From Bacillus gaemokensis (GTDB taxonomy: Bacteria; Bacillota; Bacilli; Bacillales; Bacillaceae_G), in assembly GCF_001590835.1 (NCBI RefSeq), contig NZ_LTAQ01000009.1, forward strand, positions 626 through 64,625: a stretch of DNA of 64,000 bases, in the 5' to 3' direction. The notes beneath the pieces are model-generated. The model made no database searches and was not told where the DNA came from. It saw only the letters and a program-made list of their open reading frames with translations. Shown one piece after another: positions 41,891 through 51,699 of this stretch; within the stretch, counting starts at the first letter, position 1, and each line of letters begins with the position of its first letter. Both the position numbers and the translations under genes were made by a program.

Positions 41891-41926
41891 TAAAAGGAGA
41901 GCACATAAGTGTTCTCCTTTTATTAT
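41891..41926 (+). terminator. terminator after the OYE gene
   Basis: TAAAAGGAGAGCAC pairs with GTGTTCTCCTTTTA. Confidence 0.85.
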
Positions 41927-41975
41927 TTTGTTAGGCAAAGAATATAAGAGAATGACATGATAGGGGGAAGCGAAA

Positions 41976-43559
41976 ATGAATGAAACGCTACTCGTTATTA
42001 TTAGTATACTACTATTGTTAATAATGCTTTTCATTTTCTTTTTTATGGTTACATTTTTCATTAAGAAACGAACACATCACTCCATATTAAAACTTCATCC
42101 TTATTTAGGTAGAATGCGTTTTTTACTTGAGAAAATAGGTCCTGAATTTCGGCAGTATTGGTTTGATAACGATACAGATGGAAAACCTTTTTCACGCTAT
42201 GATTTTCAGAGTGTAATGTTCTTAGCAAAGTATCGATCTGAAGTACTCGGCTTTGGTTCGAAACGCGATTTTGATGCATCTGGATATTATATTGTAAACA
42301 CTCTTTTTCCAATTCTTACAGAAGAACTGAACGTAAATCTTTCTGAGGAACGGGCAGCAAAGAAATATCTCATTCATAAAGAAGGGGTGTTTTCTAGAAG
42401 AGAAAAATTGACTGCAGATCAAACGAATCTTTGGTTGTATGAGGAAGATGATGTAATTGTAGTAGGAGAAGAACGGAAATATCCATGGAAAGTATACGGC
42501 ATGTTTGGGGCTTCTGCTACTTCTTATGGTGCGATTGGAGAAAATTATATTTTATCAACAGGGTATGGAGCAAAAATGGCAGAGGGTTCATGGATTAATA
42601 CAGGAGAGGGTGGTGTTATTCCAGAGCATTTGCAAACAGGTGTAAATATCATTGCCCAAATTGGTCCTGGTTTATTTGGCTATCGTGATGAAGAAGGTAA
42701 TTTTTCAATGGAGGCGTTTATTGAAAAGGCTAAAGAGAAGCATATTAAAGCGTTTGAGCTGAAATTTGGGCAAGGTGCAAAAATACGTGGTGGTCATTTA
42801 GAAGGACAAAAAGTGAATCAGAAAATAGCTGCTGTTCGAAAAGTAAAAAAAGGGGAAACAATCAATTCGCCAAATCGTTTCGCTTTTTTACATCATGCGA
42901 AAGATGCATTACGTTTTATTCATGATTTACAAGAAACGGGCGGGAAACCAGTTGGAATGAAAATAGTTATTGGACAACAAGGACCGCTAGAAGATTTACT
43001 ACAAACGATGAAAGAATTAAATATTTACCCGGATTTTATTACAATCGATGGTTCAGAAGGTGGTTCTGGTGCAACTTATAAGTCTATGGCAGATAGCATG
43101 GGGATACCTCTTATACCAGCATTAATTACGTTTGTTGATACAGCTTGTCATTTTGGTGTTCGAGATAAATTAAAGGTCTTTGCATCAGGAAAATTAGTAA
43201 CACCCGATAAAGTAGCTATAGCTTTAGCACTTGGTGCTGATGCAGTAAATTCTGCACGTGGATTTATGATGGCAAGTGGCTGTATTATGGCACTTCAATG
43301 TAACTCAGGACAATGTCCATCTGGCGTCGCAACAACGAATTCGCATTATCAAAAAGCATTGGACCCAGATGAAAAAAAGTGGCGTGTGATGAATTACATT
43401 ATTAGCATGAGATATAGTTTATTCGCTTTATCAGCAGCGGCAGGAGTGAATAGTCCTCGGCATCTAACAAGGGATCATATTGTATTTAAAGATGAAACAG
43501 GAAGGATTATTCCATTATCAAAATTATTTCCAACAGTGACCGCGAGAGAAGGGGAATAA
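41976..43559 (+). CDS. yerD: YerD-like glutamate synthase-domain FMN protein
   Basis: A 527-residue protein with an N-terminal transmembrane helix (about 4-28) followed by the FMN-binding synthase domain of glutamate synthase (about 80-500). Iron-sulfur cluster cysteines are visible in CIMALQCNSGQCPSG. The glutaminase domain is absent, so it is not a complete glutamate synthase; B. subtilis YerD has the same architecture and an unassigned role. The stop codon overlaps the ATG of a short degenerate frame by one base. Confidence 0.88.
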   Translation: MNETLLVIISILLLLIMLFIFFFMVTFFIKKRTHHSILKLHPYLGRMRFLLEKIGPEFRQYWFDNDTDGKPFSRYDFQSVMFLAKYRSEVLGFGSKRDFDASGYYIVNTLFPILTEELNVNLSEERAAKKYLIHKEGVFSRREKLTADQTNLWLYEEDDVIVVGEERKYPWKVYGMFGASATSYGAIGENYILSTGYGAKMAEGSWINTGEGGVIPEHLQTGVNIIAQIGPGLFGYRDEEGNFSMEAFIEKAKEKHIKAFELKFGQGAKIRGGHLEGQKVNQKIAAVRKVKKGETINSPNRFAFLHHAKDALRFIHDLQETGGKPVGMKIVIGQQGPLEDLLQTMKELNIYPDFITIDGSEGGSGATYKSMADSMGIPLIPALITFVDTACHFGVRDKLKVFASGKLVTPDKVAIALALGADAVNSARGFMMASGCIMALQCNSGQCPSGVATTNSHYQKALDPDEKKWRVMNYIISMRYSLFALSAAAGVNSPRHLTRDHIVFKDETGRIIPLSKLFPTVTAREGE

Positions 43560-43681
43560 TGAGTCATGAATGGTGGGAAAAGTCCCTTGCATTTTGTTGT
43601 GAGGGATACGTTGAAAAATAGGTATTTTCTGAATATTTTTACTTTAAGTTTTTGGGAAAGCTGGGTAATCCACTGGGATAA
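43559..43681 (+). pseudogene. possible short gene with an in-frame TAG after yerD
   Basis: A TAATG overlap opens a frame reading MSHEWWEKSLAFCCEGYVEK, then TAG at 43619-43621, then VFSEYFYFKFLGKLGNPLG to a TAA. The protein-like composition on both sides of the stop suggests a 40-residue gene with one nonsense codon. No family recognised; chance is possible. Confidence 0.3.
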
Positions 43682-43973
43682 AGGCGTTTATCAAGTTGTT
43701 TTCGTTGGAGGAAAAGGGCTCGTTCACTTGAATGAACAAAAAAATAGAGAAAGTTATTTTTCGGAATTTTAACGTTATTTCAATAGAAGTCCCCTTCTTC
43801 AATCACATGCAGAGTTAGGGAGGGGATGAATGTTGGTCGTGCATGACACAAAATTTCTATTTTCTTTTTATGTACAACCATGTATGATAGTATTAGGTAT
43901 AAAAACGAACGTATATTCTTTTTGTGTTTTAGGGTCTGAAATACGATAACGAATAAAGAGGAAGGTGATGACA

Positions 43974-44459
43974 ATGTTGCTGAGTCAAAAATATGAAATA
44001 TTTCCAACAAAAGAACAAAAAGAAACATTAGACCGTTGGCCACAATATTGTCGTCAAACCTATAATTCAGCTCTTTTAGATAAACAGAGAAAATATAAAG
44101 AAAATAAACAATTGTATACACGTTTTGATATGCAAAAACAACAAACAATAGATAAGAAACTTTATCCGTTTCTAAAAGAAATGCCATCACAGCCCTTACA
44201 AGAAGTATTTTTACGACTGAAAAAGGCATATGATGGCTTTTTTTGTGGGGATGCTAACTATCCAAAACTAAAAAAATACAGAGAATATAATAGTCTCACT
44301 TTCACTCAATTTGGATGCAAAGCAAATGGAAAGCATCGTTTAGCGGTGTCTTTTTCTAAAAATGGAAAGTTATATAACAAGAAGTTAGGAGAAATCGATA
44401 TCCTTCTTCATCGTTCGATAGAAGGAACCATCAAGCAGTTGATTATCAAACGTCAATCT
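43974..44459 (+). mobile_element. truncated TnpB (IS200/IS605-type) N-terminal fragment
   Basis: About 160 residues match the N-terminal half of IS605-family TnpB, the RNA-guided endonuclease ancestor of Cas12 (LLSQKYEIFPTKEQKETLD, TYNSALLDKQRKY, YPFLKEMPSQPLQEVFLRL). The RuvC and zinc-ribbon parts and the right end with the omega-RNA are missing. The frame runs straight into the tail of a putP gene. GAGGAAGGTG precedes the ATG. Upstream, TCCCCTTC and GGAGGGGA (about 43790-43828) could form a hairpin from the element's left end. Confidence 0.85.
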
Positions 44460-44461
44460 AT

Positions 44462-44668
44462 ATGGCAGGTATGCTTGTTGGTGCAACAGTAGTCATTACA
44501 TGGGTACAGATTCCAAATTTAAAAGAAATAATGTACGAAATGGTACCAGGATTTTCGTTAAGTTTACTAGCTGTGATAATAGTCAGCTTGCTAACGAAAG
44601 AACCTACAAAATCTATACATCGTGAGTTTAATGAGATGGAAACGGTGCTTGAACAAGCAACAGAATAA
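44462..44668 (+). pseudogene. C-terminal remnant of a Na+/proline symporter (PutP)
   Basis: About 68 residues (GMLVGATVVITWVQIPNLKE, PGFSLSLLAVIIVSLLTKEP, Glu-rich tail) match the last transmembrane helices and tail of PutP-type sodium/proline symporters. Everything upstream is replaced by the TnpB fragment. The reading frame differs from TnpB, so this is a deletion junction and not a fusion gene. Confidence 0.8.
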
Positions 44669-44688
44669 GATATGAATAGATTACCATA

Positions 44689-44725
44689 AAAAAGAGTAAA
44701 TGGTGTTTCCATTTACTCTTTTTCT
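44689..44725. terminator. bidirectional terminator
   Basis: AAAAAGAGTAAATGG and CCATTTACTCTTTTT form a perfect 15-base-pair stem with a five-base loop. Confidence 0.92.
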
Positions 44726-46254
44726 ATTTCGTCGTTATTTTGAGGTGGGGAAATAGGTAATCGAATATCTACAGTTGTTCCTTTATTTATTTCACTTGAG
44801 ATTTGAAGCTTACCGTAATGTTCTTCGATTATTTTGTAGCACATCATTAAACCAAGACCAGTTCCTTTTTCTTTCAAACTATAAAAAGGTTCTCCTAAAC
44901 GAGAAATACGATCTTCTGGAATGCCGCATCCTTCATCTATAATGCGGATTAATATGAAGTTTTCATCTAATTGTTTTGCTTGAATGAAAATATTTCCTCC
45001 GCGGGGCATGGCTTCAATCGCATTTTTTAGCACGTTAATAAAGACCTGCTTTAATTGGTTACCATCACATTGAATTTCTGGCATAGGAGAAAAATGATCC
45101 ATAATAATATGTGTACTATGCATAATAGCGGTAGGTAAAATAAAGGTTACAACTTCTTCGATTAATGATTGAATTTGGCAAGAATGAATAGACAGCACTT
45201 GTGGTTTAGACATTGCCATAAATTGACTTGTTATCGACTCCATTTGTGAAATTTCACTTAACATAACATCTATATACCATTTGTTTTGTTCGGTAATATC
45301 GGGTTTTAATAATGTTAAAAATCCTTTTAAGGCTGTTAAAGGATTTCGTATTTCATGAGCGATCCCTGCTGTTAGTTGCCCGACTACTGCTAGTTTTTCC
45401 GATTTTCGTAATAACTTTTCTGTTTTCTTTAGTTCAGTCACATCCCTGCCCATAACAATAAGTCCTTTTCGTGAACCATCGGGGTGGAAGAGTGGGACTT
45501 TTGAAATATCTAAAATAATGTTGGCTGTGCTCTTATGAATAATAAATTCTTCGCCATGAATGATTTGTTTTTGTTGCCATGCAAGTTCATCAATTTCTTC
45601 ACAATGCAAAAATGCTTCGCGATACGCTTCGTTATATTGAACCAGTTCACTATCTTTTTTTCCGTGATAAGGAACATCATGAAAATCAAAGCAAGAAAGT
45701 GCATAATCGTTTGCTTCTAGCCAGCGTCCTTCATGATCTTTAAAAATGACAAAGGCAGGCATTGAGTCCATTAGTGTGCGTAACCGTTTTTCGCTTTCTT
45801 TTAACATTTTTTCGATTCTTTCAGATTTCTCGAGCGGTTTTAAAATTGCATATACACCTGTGAGATGATTTTGAATGAAAATAGGGACTAATTTTGTAAC
45901 TACATCTATTTGATATCCCTTTTTATGGTGGATAGAAAGTATGTATTCTTCTTGGTTATCAGCTGTAGTATTTTGGATATATTGCAGTACTTGATCAGAA
46001 ATATGTGCTTCTATAATGGAAGTAATTGTTTTTCTTTCTAATTCCTGTGAAGTATAGCCCAATATTTTTTCCGCAGAGGGATTAATATGTAATATGATTC
46101 CTTGTAAGTTCAATGAAATAATACTATCAGGATTATGTTCAAAAAGAGATGCGTACATTTCTGTTAAAGAACAATTTTGGACATGATTTCGCAAACGGCG
46201 AGGTGTAGCCGAATGGCGACTTTTTTGAATAGATGAGAACTTTTTCCGACTCAT
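44713..46254 (-). CDS. PAS-domain sensor histidine kinase (sporulation kinase-like)
   Basis: A 513-residue soluble kinase. It has two PAS domains (about 30-150 and 160-275), a HisKA dimerisation domain with the phospho-acceptor His in AHEIRNPLTALKGF, and an HATPase_c domain (NVLKNAIEA, DEGCGIPED, GTGLGL). There is no transmembrane helix and no partner response regulator nearby. That is the layout of orphan Kin-type kinases feeding the Spo0F/Spo0A phosphorelay. GGAGGAAAAG supports ATG 46254. The sporulation role is inference from architecture. Confidence 0.85.
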   Translation of the reverse strand: MSRKKFSSIQKSRHSATPRRLRNHVQNCSLTEMYASLFEHNPDSIISLNLQGIILHINPSAEKILGYTSQELERKTITSIIEAHISDQVLQYIQNTTADNQEEYILSIHHKKGYQIDVVTKLVPIFIQNHLTGVYAILKPLEKSERIEKMLKESEKRLRTLMDSMPAFVIFKDHEGRWLEANDYALSCFDFHDVPYHGKKDSELVQYNEAYREAFLHCEEIDELAWQQKQIIHGEEFIIHKSTANIILDISKVPLFHPDGSRKGLIVMGRDVTELKKTEKLLRKSEKLAVVGQLTAGIAHEIRNPLTALKGFLTLLKPDITEQNKWYIDVMLSEISQMESITSQFMAMSKPQVLSIHSCQIQSLIEEVVTFILPTAIMHSTHIIMDHFSPMPEIQCDGNQLKQVFINVLKNAIEAMPRGGNIFIQAKQLDENFILIRIIDEGCGIPEDRISRLGEPFYSLKEKGTGLGLMMCYKIIEEHYGKLQISSEINKGTTVDIRLPISPPQNNDEIEKE

Positions 46255-46531
46255 AACTTTTCCTCCGTACAACTAGCATCTAAAACAGATTCAATAACTT
46301 ATTATAAATATAATATATGAAAAACGTTATATATTTCTATAAAAAACAAAGTTACAGAATAGAATGTGTTTTCATTCTTTTTAATAGATCTTTATTAAAG
46401 CACCTTCTTCATTATAAAACAAACAATATGCATATGGCTGTTAAGTAAATCTTATAGCGTTTTATAAAACATATATAAGTTATTTTTTTAGCAGTATACT
46501 ATAAAATAAAAATATAAAGGGGGAGAGGGAT

Positions 46532-46900
46532 ATGGTAGGTTACATTCAAGGAATTGACCATGTACAAGTAGCTGCGCCTGTAGGGTGTGAAGAAGGGGCA
46601 AGAGAATTTTACGGAAATAAAATTGGTCTGGAAGAGATCCCGAAACCAGAAGAATTAAGAAAACGTGGCGGTTGTTGGTTCCGTTGTGGAAATCAAGAAA
46701 TCCATATAGGTGTTGAACAAAATTTTTCTCCAGCAAAAAAAGCGCATCCTGCTTTTTACGTTCAGAGAATTGATGAATTTAAGCAGAAGTTAATAAAACA
46801 AGGAGTTCAAGTAATAAATGATCATGCACGTCCAGATGTTATTAGATTTTATGTTTCGGATCCGTTTGGGAATCGATTAGAGTTCATGGAGAATAAATAA
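46532..46900 (+). CDS. VOC-family (glyoxalase/bleomycin-resistance-like) protein
   Basis: A 122-residue protein of the vicinal oxygen chelate fold with two beta-alpha-beta-beta-beta modules. Possible metal ligands are His11 (DHVQVA) and the C-terminal Glu in NRLEFME. GGGGGAGAGGG precedes the ATG. Substrate unknown; it could be a dioxygenase-like or fosfomycin/bleomycin-resistance relative. Confidence 0.8.
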   Translation: MVGYIQGIDHVQVAAPVGCEEGAREFYGNKIGLEEIPKPEELRKRGGCWFRCGNQEIHIGVEQNFSPAKKAHPAFYVQRIDEFKQKLIKQGVQVINDHARPDVIRFYVSDPFGNRLEFMENK

Positions 46901-46930
46901 AAACTAGGTGGAGTTCCACCTAGTTTTTTA
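46900..46930. terminator. bidirectional terminator
   Basis: AAAACTAGGTGG and CCACCTAGTTTT form a perfect 12-base-pair stem with a four-base loop. Confidence 0.9.
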
Positions 46931-47737
46931 AGCTTTTCTAAATAACCCTAGTACTTCAACGGTCTCCGTAATATTAACGAATGCTTGCGGATCGATTTCA
47001 GAAATAGTTAGTTTCATATTTGCAAGCTCTTCACGTGAAACAACCGTCATAAGTACACGCTTTTTTTCACTTGAATAAGCACCTTCACCATCAAGAAGTG
47101 TAATTCCACGTACAACAGTTGAAAGAAGTTTCTTTTTCATTTCTTCTGCTTGATTTGTTACAATCATAAGTGTAACTTTACGATGTTTTGTATGAACGGC
47201 ATCAATTACTTTACCTGTTACATAGATTGAAAGTAAACTTGTTAATGCGACATCCCAGTCGAAGAAAAATCCAGCAATGACAACAACGACTGTATTTAAA
47301 ATAATAAGAAAACCACCAAGTTTAATATCTCTTTTACGAGATAATAGCATACCGATAATATCAAATCCACCAGTTGAGCCATGGCAATTAAAGACAAGGC
47401 CGATTCCAGCACCTGCAATTACGCCTCCAAATACGGAAGAAAGAAGTGGATCTTTTGCGACGATTTGTACCGGAATCCAGTATAGTGCAACAGATAATAC
47501 TACAACAGAGACAACTGTATTAAAAATTACTTTTTTTCCAAGACCTATGTACCCTAAAATAAGAATAGGTAAGTTTAATGCAAAGTTAATAATTCCTGTG
47601 TTTACAGGGGTTACAATTCCTAAGATAATAGCAATTCCGCCAATTCCACTACTTAAAATCTTGTGGGGGATAAGGAAAAGATTAAAGGCAACTGCAATAA
47701 TGATAGAACCAATAATAACTCCAAGAAATCTGACCAT
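46928..47737 (-). CDS. YitT-family membrane protein (DUF2179)
   Basis: A 269-residue protein with five N-terminal transmembrane helices and a C-terminal DUF2179 domain (about 200-265). It belongs to the YitT family, which is multi-copy in Bacillus and without a firm function. ATG 47737 follows AAGGACGGG; the GTG at 47755 is the alternative. Monocistronic. Confidence 0.85.
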   Translation of the reverse strand: MVRFLGVIIGSIIIAVAFNLFLIPHKILSSGIGGIAIILGIVTPVNTGIINFALNLPILILGYIGLGKKVIFNTVVSVVVLSVALYWIPVQIVAKDPLLSSVFGGVIAGAGIGLVFNCHGSTGGFDIIGMLLSRKRDIKLGGFLIILNTVVVVIAGFFFDWDVALTSLLSIYVTGKVIDAVHTKHRKVTLMIVTNQAEEMKKKLLSTVVRGITLLDGEGAYSSEKKRVLMTVVSREELANMKLTISEIDPQAFVNITETVEVLGLFRKA

Positions 47738-47886
47738 CTTGTTCCCGTCCTTCACTAAAAAATCATATTATTTCAAGATTATATATGAAATTGAAAGTCT
47801 TAGGGAAAAACAGTTTATTTCGGAAAATTAGATTAATCAAAAGATTTCGTCTGTTCATTTTGTCTTAGTTAAAAGGAGGGAAAGAG

Positions 47887-48690
47887 ATGGAAATGAAAAC
47901 ATATCAACAGAAAAGTCCTGTGAAACAGGAGTGTGAGGATACATTTTTTTGTAATAAAGAATTAATGGTTTACGGTGTGTGCGATGGTGCAACGCCGCTT
48001 AGCTCATTTCAAGATGAAGAGGGGCACAACGGAGCGTATCTTGCCTCAAATTTATTTGCAAATTATTTTACAACCATAAAAGAGATCGTTAGTTTGCAAA
48101 CTGAAATTGCAACTGCGAATCAAGTGTTACAAGAAAAAATGATAGAGTATAAGATTGATACGACAAAAAAAGATCATTTATGGTGCACCTGTATTGCTGT
48201 AGTTCTTATAAAGGATGAAAGTATTCAATACGCACAACTCGGTGACTGTATGATTGTCGCTACATTTCATGATGGGACAATGAAAGTGCTAACAAAGGAT
48301 ACAGTAAAAGGAATTAGTACACGAGCGAAAAGAAAACGTGAAGAGGATAGAAAACAGGGGCTTCCTGTTCCAGAAGAACATATATTTCATGACATTTGGC
48401 AGCAGCTCAAATATAATCGCTATCTTGCGAATATGCCAAATGGATATTCAGTAGCGAATGGGATGCCAGAAGCGATTACATGGATTCAACAAGGAAGATT
48501 ATCACTTGCTGAAGTGAAAGAAATATTTATTTGTTCGGATGGATTATTTCACCCAGACTGGTCACTTGAGCAAACAGTACAATATATAAGAAGAAACGGT
48601 ATAAAGGAATACGTGTCTATAATAGAAGAATTAGAAGAACAAAAGCGGATTCGACCAGATGATAAAACGATAATTATAATTGATTTATGA
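47887..48690 (+). CDS. PP2C-like protein phosphatase
   Basis: A 267-residue phosphatase-like protein. Divergent PP2C motifs are visible in order: ECEDTFF, VCDGAT, LGDCMI, ICSDGLF and RPDDKTIIIID. The metal-binding Asp residues are mostly retained, so activity is likely. An insert rich in Lys/Arg (GISTRAKRKREEDRKQG) is not part of the core. GGAGGGAAAGAG precedes the ATG. It is 13 bases before an amidase gene and probably cotranscribed with it. Confidence 0.75.
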   Translation: MEMKTYQQKSPVKQECEDTFFCNKELMVYGVCDGATPLSSFQDEEGHNGAYLASNLFANYFTTIKEIVSLQTEIATANQVLQEKMIEYKIDTTKKDHLWCTCIAVVLIKDESIQYAQLGDCMIVATFHDGTMKVLTKDTVKGISTRAKRKREEDRKQGLPVPEEHIFHDIWQQLKYNRYLANMPNGYSVANGMPEAITWIQQGRLSLAEVKEIFICSDGLFHPDWSLEQTVQYIRRNGIKEYVSIIEELEEQKRIRPDDKTIIIIDL

Positions 48691-48703
48691 AGGAGAATCC
48701 TAA

Positions 48704-49156
48704 ATGGAAATCAAAAAAGCAAAGTTAACGTTTCAAGATGAATTACAGCCTTTAGAAAGTGTAAAAAAACTTATCATTCATCACACTGCTGAAGATGGAT
48801 GGGATGTGTATAAAACACATGAGTTCCATCAACAGGTACGGGGATGGAGTGGTATCGGATATAATTATTTTATTGAAGAAGATGGGACGGTATTTGAAGG
48901 TAGAGGGTTACACATTGGGGCCCATGCAAAAGGATACAACAGTGAAACGATAGGGATTTGTATGACAGGGAATTTTGATAAGTATGATCCAACCTTTGCA
49001 CAAATAAATTCTTTGCATTCGTTATGTAGGGAATTTATGAAGCAGTTCTCTATATGTGAAGACAATATACTTGGTCATCGGGAATTAGAAGGTGTTACAA
49101 AAACTTGCCCAGGGACACGTTTTTCTATGGTAGAGTTAAGGGAAATATTATCTTAA
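48704..49156 (+). CDS. N-acetylmuramoyl-L-alanine amidase (amidase_2/PGRP type)
   Basis: A 150-residue peptidoglycan amidase. The zinc ligands are His in LIIHHTAED, a second His in GHRELEG and Cys in TCPGTRF; the Tyr in GIGYNYFI is also conserved. No signal peptide or cell-wall-binding domain is present, as in phage-type or intracellular recycling amidases. GAAGGAG precedes the ATG. It is followed by a DUF2164 gene. Confidence 0.88.
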   Translation: MEIKKAKLTFQDELQPLESVKKLIIHHTAEDGWDVYKTHEFHQQVRGWSGIGYNYFIEEDGTVFEGRGLHIGAHAKGYNSETIGICMTGNFDKYDPTFAQINSLHSLCREFMKQFSICEDNILGHRELEGVTKTCPGTRFSMVELREILS

Positions 49157-49177
49157 AAATAGAGGAGCAGATGATTC

Positions 49178-49426
49178 ATGATGAATGTAAAAATACCAAA
49201 TGAAAAGAAAGAGGAGCTTGTAGAACAAATTCAGCAGTTTTTTGAAGAAGAAGACTTAGAAGCAATCGGACGTTTTCAAGCAGAACGTTTAATAGAAGAA
49301 ATGGTAAAATTACTTGGACCGTATGCATATAACCAAGCGATTGATGATGCAAGAAAGTTAATTGCAGATAAATTGTCGAACATAGAAGAAGATTTATATG
49401 TGCTAGAAAAACAAGTAGAAAAATAA
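49178..49426 (+). CDS. DUF2164 protein
   Basis: An 82-residue acidic helical protein of the DUF2164 family (EEKKEELVEQIQQFF-like start, LLGPYAYNQAIDDA core). GAGGAGC precedes the ATG pair. It probably completes the PP2C-amidase transcript. Function unknown. Confidence 0.8.
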   Translation: MMNVKIPNEKKEELVEQIQQFFEEEDLEAIGRFQAERLIEEMVKLLGPYAYNQAIDDARKLIADKLSNIEEDLYVLEKQVEK

Positions 49427-49598
49427 AAAGAGACTAGAAAATGATATGATCCCCATTATTATAACTAATTGTGTATAGAGCTTATAAAATATATGCAAGA
49501 TTCTCTTTTATAGTTGATATTTTCCAAATAATAAGTTACATTTTTACAGTTCAAGCAACTTTACGATATTACATAAAAAGGGGAGAAACATTTTTATT

Positions 49599-51569
49599 AT
49601 GTCAAAAATGAAGTGGAAAAACTATGTATGTTTTCTTGTTATTCTTATGCTGCTTGGAACAGCAGTAACAGCAAAACCAGGTTCTGCTAAGGCTGAGGAA
49701 TCGGACATTAATATTACTTTATTAGGTACTGCAGATGTTCATGGGCGATTTATGCCTTGGGACTATGCACTTGATGGTGCAAATATGAATGGGAGTTTAA
49801 CGCAGCTTTATACGGTTATTAAGAAGGTGCGTCAAGAAAATCCCAATACTATTTTGTTAGATGCTGGGGATACAATTCAAGGAAACTCGGTAGAATTGTT
49901 TAATGATCAGCCGCAGTCTCCAATGATGGTAGCAATGAATACAATGGGGTATGATGCTTGGGCGTTTGGAAATCATGAATTTAACTTTGGGCTAGATATA
50001 TTGAAAAAAGTTAGTGGTCAATATGAAGGGAAAACGTTAGCGGGTAATATTTACAAAGAAAATGGAGATCGTTTTCTTCCAGCTTATACGATTGTTGAAA
50101 AGGGTGGAATTAAAGTTGGGATTATCGGAATGAATACACCGATGATTCATGATTTTGAAAAAGGGACAGATCATTTGGCTGGTTTAGTAGTGAAGAATCC
50201 AGTTGAAGAGACAAAAAAGGCAATTAAAGAATTAGAAGGAAAAGTAGATGTTATGGTAGGTCTTATGCATATGGGACTCGAAAATGAGAATGGGATACCT
50301 GGCACTGGAGTGGAAGATATTGCGACTGCTTGCCCAGAGTTAAGTGCAATTTTTGCGGCTCATATGCATAAACTTGTCAAAAAAGAAATTGTAAATGGTG
50401 TTATTATTACGGAACCAGATAAATATGGAACACATATCTCACGCGTTGATTTTACTTTTACAAAACAAGGTGGAAAGGTAGTAGTAAAGGATAAAACAGC
50501 TACCGCTATACCTATTAAAAATGCTGATGGAACAACGGTATTATCTGATCCTGCACTTGAAGCAACACTAACACCTTTCCATGAATATGCGAGAGGGGAT
50601 GCAAATGTTGTAGTCGCTCAATTAAAGCGTAGGAATCTTGTACCAGAAAATGAAATAAAGAATATTCCGAGTGTGCAAATTCAAGAGACACCTTTATCAG
50701 ATTTCTTTCATGAAGTCATGCTCCATTACAGTAAAGCGGATGTAGTCGCTCATCAAATTGATAATGATCATGCCCGTTTAGATGTAGGTCCTATTAAAAA
50801 GAAAGATATTGCATATAATTACCAATATGCTTTAGGAGAAATTACAGTATATAAGGTAACTGGTAAAGATTTAAAAGATTACATGGAGTGGGCAGCAGGA
50901 TATTTCAACTCATCCCGTGAAGGAGATGTAACTGTTAGCTTTGATAAAACACGCCGTGCTTCTAAATATAGTACGAACGACTTCTTTGGAGGCGTGAAAT
51001 ATGAAATTGATTTAACAAAACCATATGGAAGTAGAATTACCAATTTACGATCTATTCGTACGAATAAACCAATCAAAATGAACGATGTTATGACGTTGGG
51101 AATGAATGCATATAGAATGGAGGCTCTTCAAGCAAAAGGAGGAGCTTTAGAGGGACGTAAGTTTGAACAAATTTGGTCATCTAAACAAGAGAGTGCGTTC
51201 GGAGAAACAGGTGGAACTATTCGTAATCTAGCTATTACATATTTAAAAGATGTAAAGAGCGGTGTATACACGCCGAAAGTCATGCATAACTGGAAAATTA
51301 TTGGAGTAGATACACATTCTTCAGAGCATAAGGCTGTAGTGGATCTTGTAAATAAAGGGATTTTAGAAATTCCAAAAACAGAAGATGGAAAATATACAAA
51401 TATAGCATCTATAAATAGTAAGGATCCAATTTCAAGAGAAGAAATTGTAGCACTTTCTCAAAAAGCTAATGTTAATCCAGATCAGTTTAAACATGTAAAA
51501 ACAAAAGGTGAATTTTATAAAAAACTCAATAAGATTATTAAAAAAGCATCGAAAAAATCTAATGATTAA
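49599..51569 (+). CDS. secreted 2',3'-cyclic-nucleotide phosphodiesterase / 5'-nucleotidase
   Basis: A 656-residue secreted enzyme with signal peptide (about 1-33, ending AKAEE), metallophosphatase domain (TADVHGRF, DAGDTIQGN, GNHEFNFG, AAHMHK) and 5'-nucleotidase C-terminal domain (about 340-530). The usual GHxH motif reads AHMH here. The last 120 residues are basic and end KKASKKSND without an LPxTG motif, so it may bind the wall electrostatically or be released. It scavenges extracellular nucleotides. ATG 49599 or the internal ATG at codon 4 may be used. Confidence 0.88.
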   Translation: MSKMKWKNYVCFLVILMLLGTAVTAKPGSAKAEESDINITLLGTADVHGRFMPWDYALDGANMNGSLTQLYTVIKKVRQENPNTILLDAGDTIQGNSVELFNDQPQSPMMVAMNTMGYDAWAFGNHEFNFGLDILKKVSGQYEGKTLAGNIYKENGDRFLPAYTIVEKGGIKVGIIGMNTPMIHDFEKGTDHLAGLVVKNPVEETKKAIKELEGKVDVMVGLMHMGLENENGIPGTGVEDIATACPELSAIFAAHMHKLVKKEIVNGVIITEPDKYGTHISRVDFTFTKQGGKVVVKDKTATAIPIKNADGTTVLSDPALEATLTPFHEYARGDANVVVAQLKRRNLVPENEIKNIPSVQIQETPLSDFFHEVMLHYSKADVVAHQIDNDHARLDVGPIKKKDIAYNYQYALGEITVYKVTGKDLKDYMEWAAGYFNSSREGDVTVSFDKTRRASKYSTNDFFGGVKYEIDLTKPYGSRITNLRSIRTNKPIKMNDVMTLGMNAYRMEALQAKGGALEGRKFEQIWSSKQESAFGETGGTIRNLAITYLKDVKSGVYTPKVMHNWKIIGVDTHSSEHKAVVDLVNKGILEIPKTEDGKYTNIASINSKDPISREEIVALSQKANVNPDQFKHVKTKGEFYKKLNKIIKKASKKSND

Positions 51570-51670
51570 ATGGTAATAGAAGGGGAAATTAAAGAAGTAA
51601 GCACGGAAAATGAGAGTGTATTTCTATTATCCCACTCAGTAGTGAAAAAGTGCTTTTTTTACAAGTGGAA

Positions 51671-51699
51671 AAAAGAGTCGTTCTAAGGCTCTTTTTTTA
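51671..51699 (+). terminator. terminator after the 5'-nucleotidase gene
   Basis: AAAAGAG pairs with CTCTTTT, followed by T. An earlier AAGCAC/GTGCTTTTTTT pairing (51599-51660) may also act. Confidence 0.65.

Noticed and set aside
43566-43772. 68-residue ORF after yerD
   Set aside because: No good ribosome site. The frame opened by the TAATG overlap is more protein-like.
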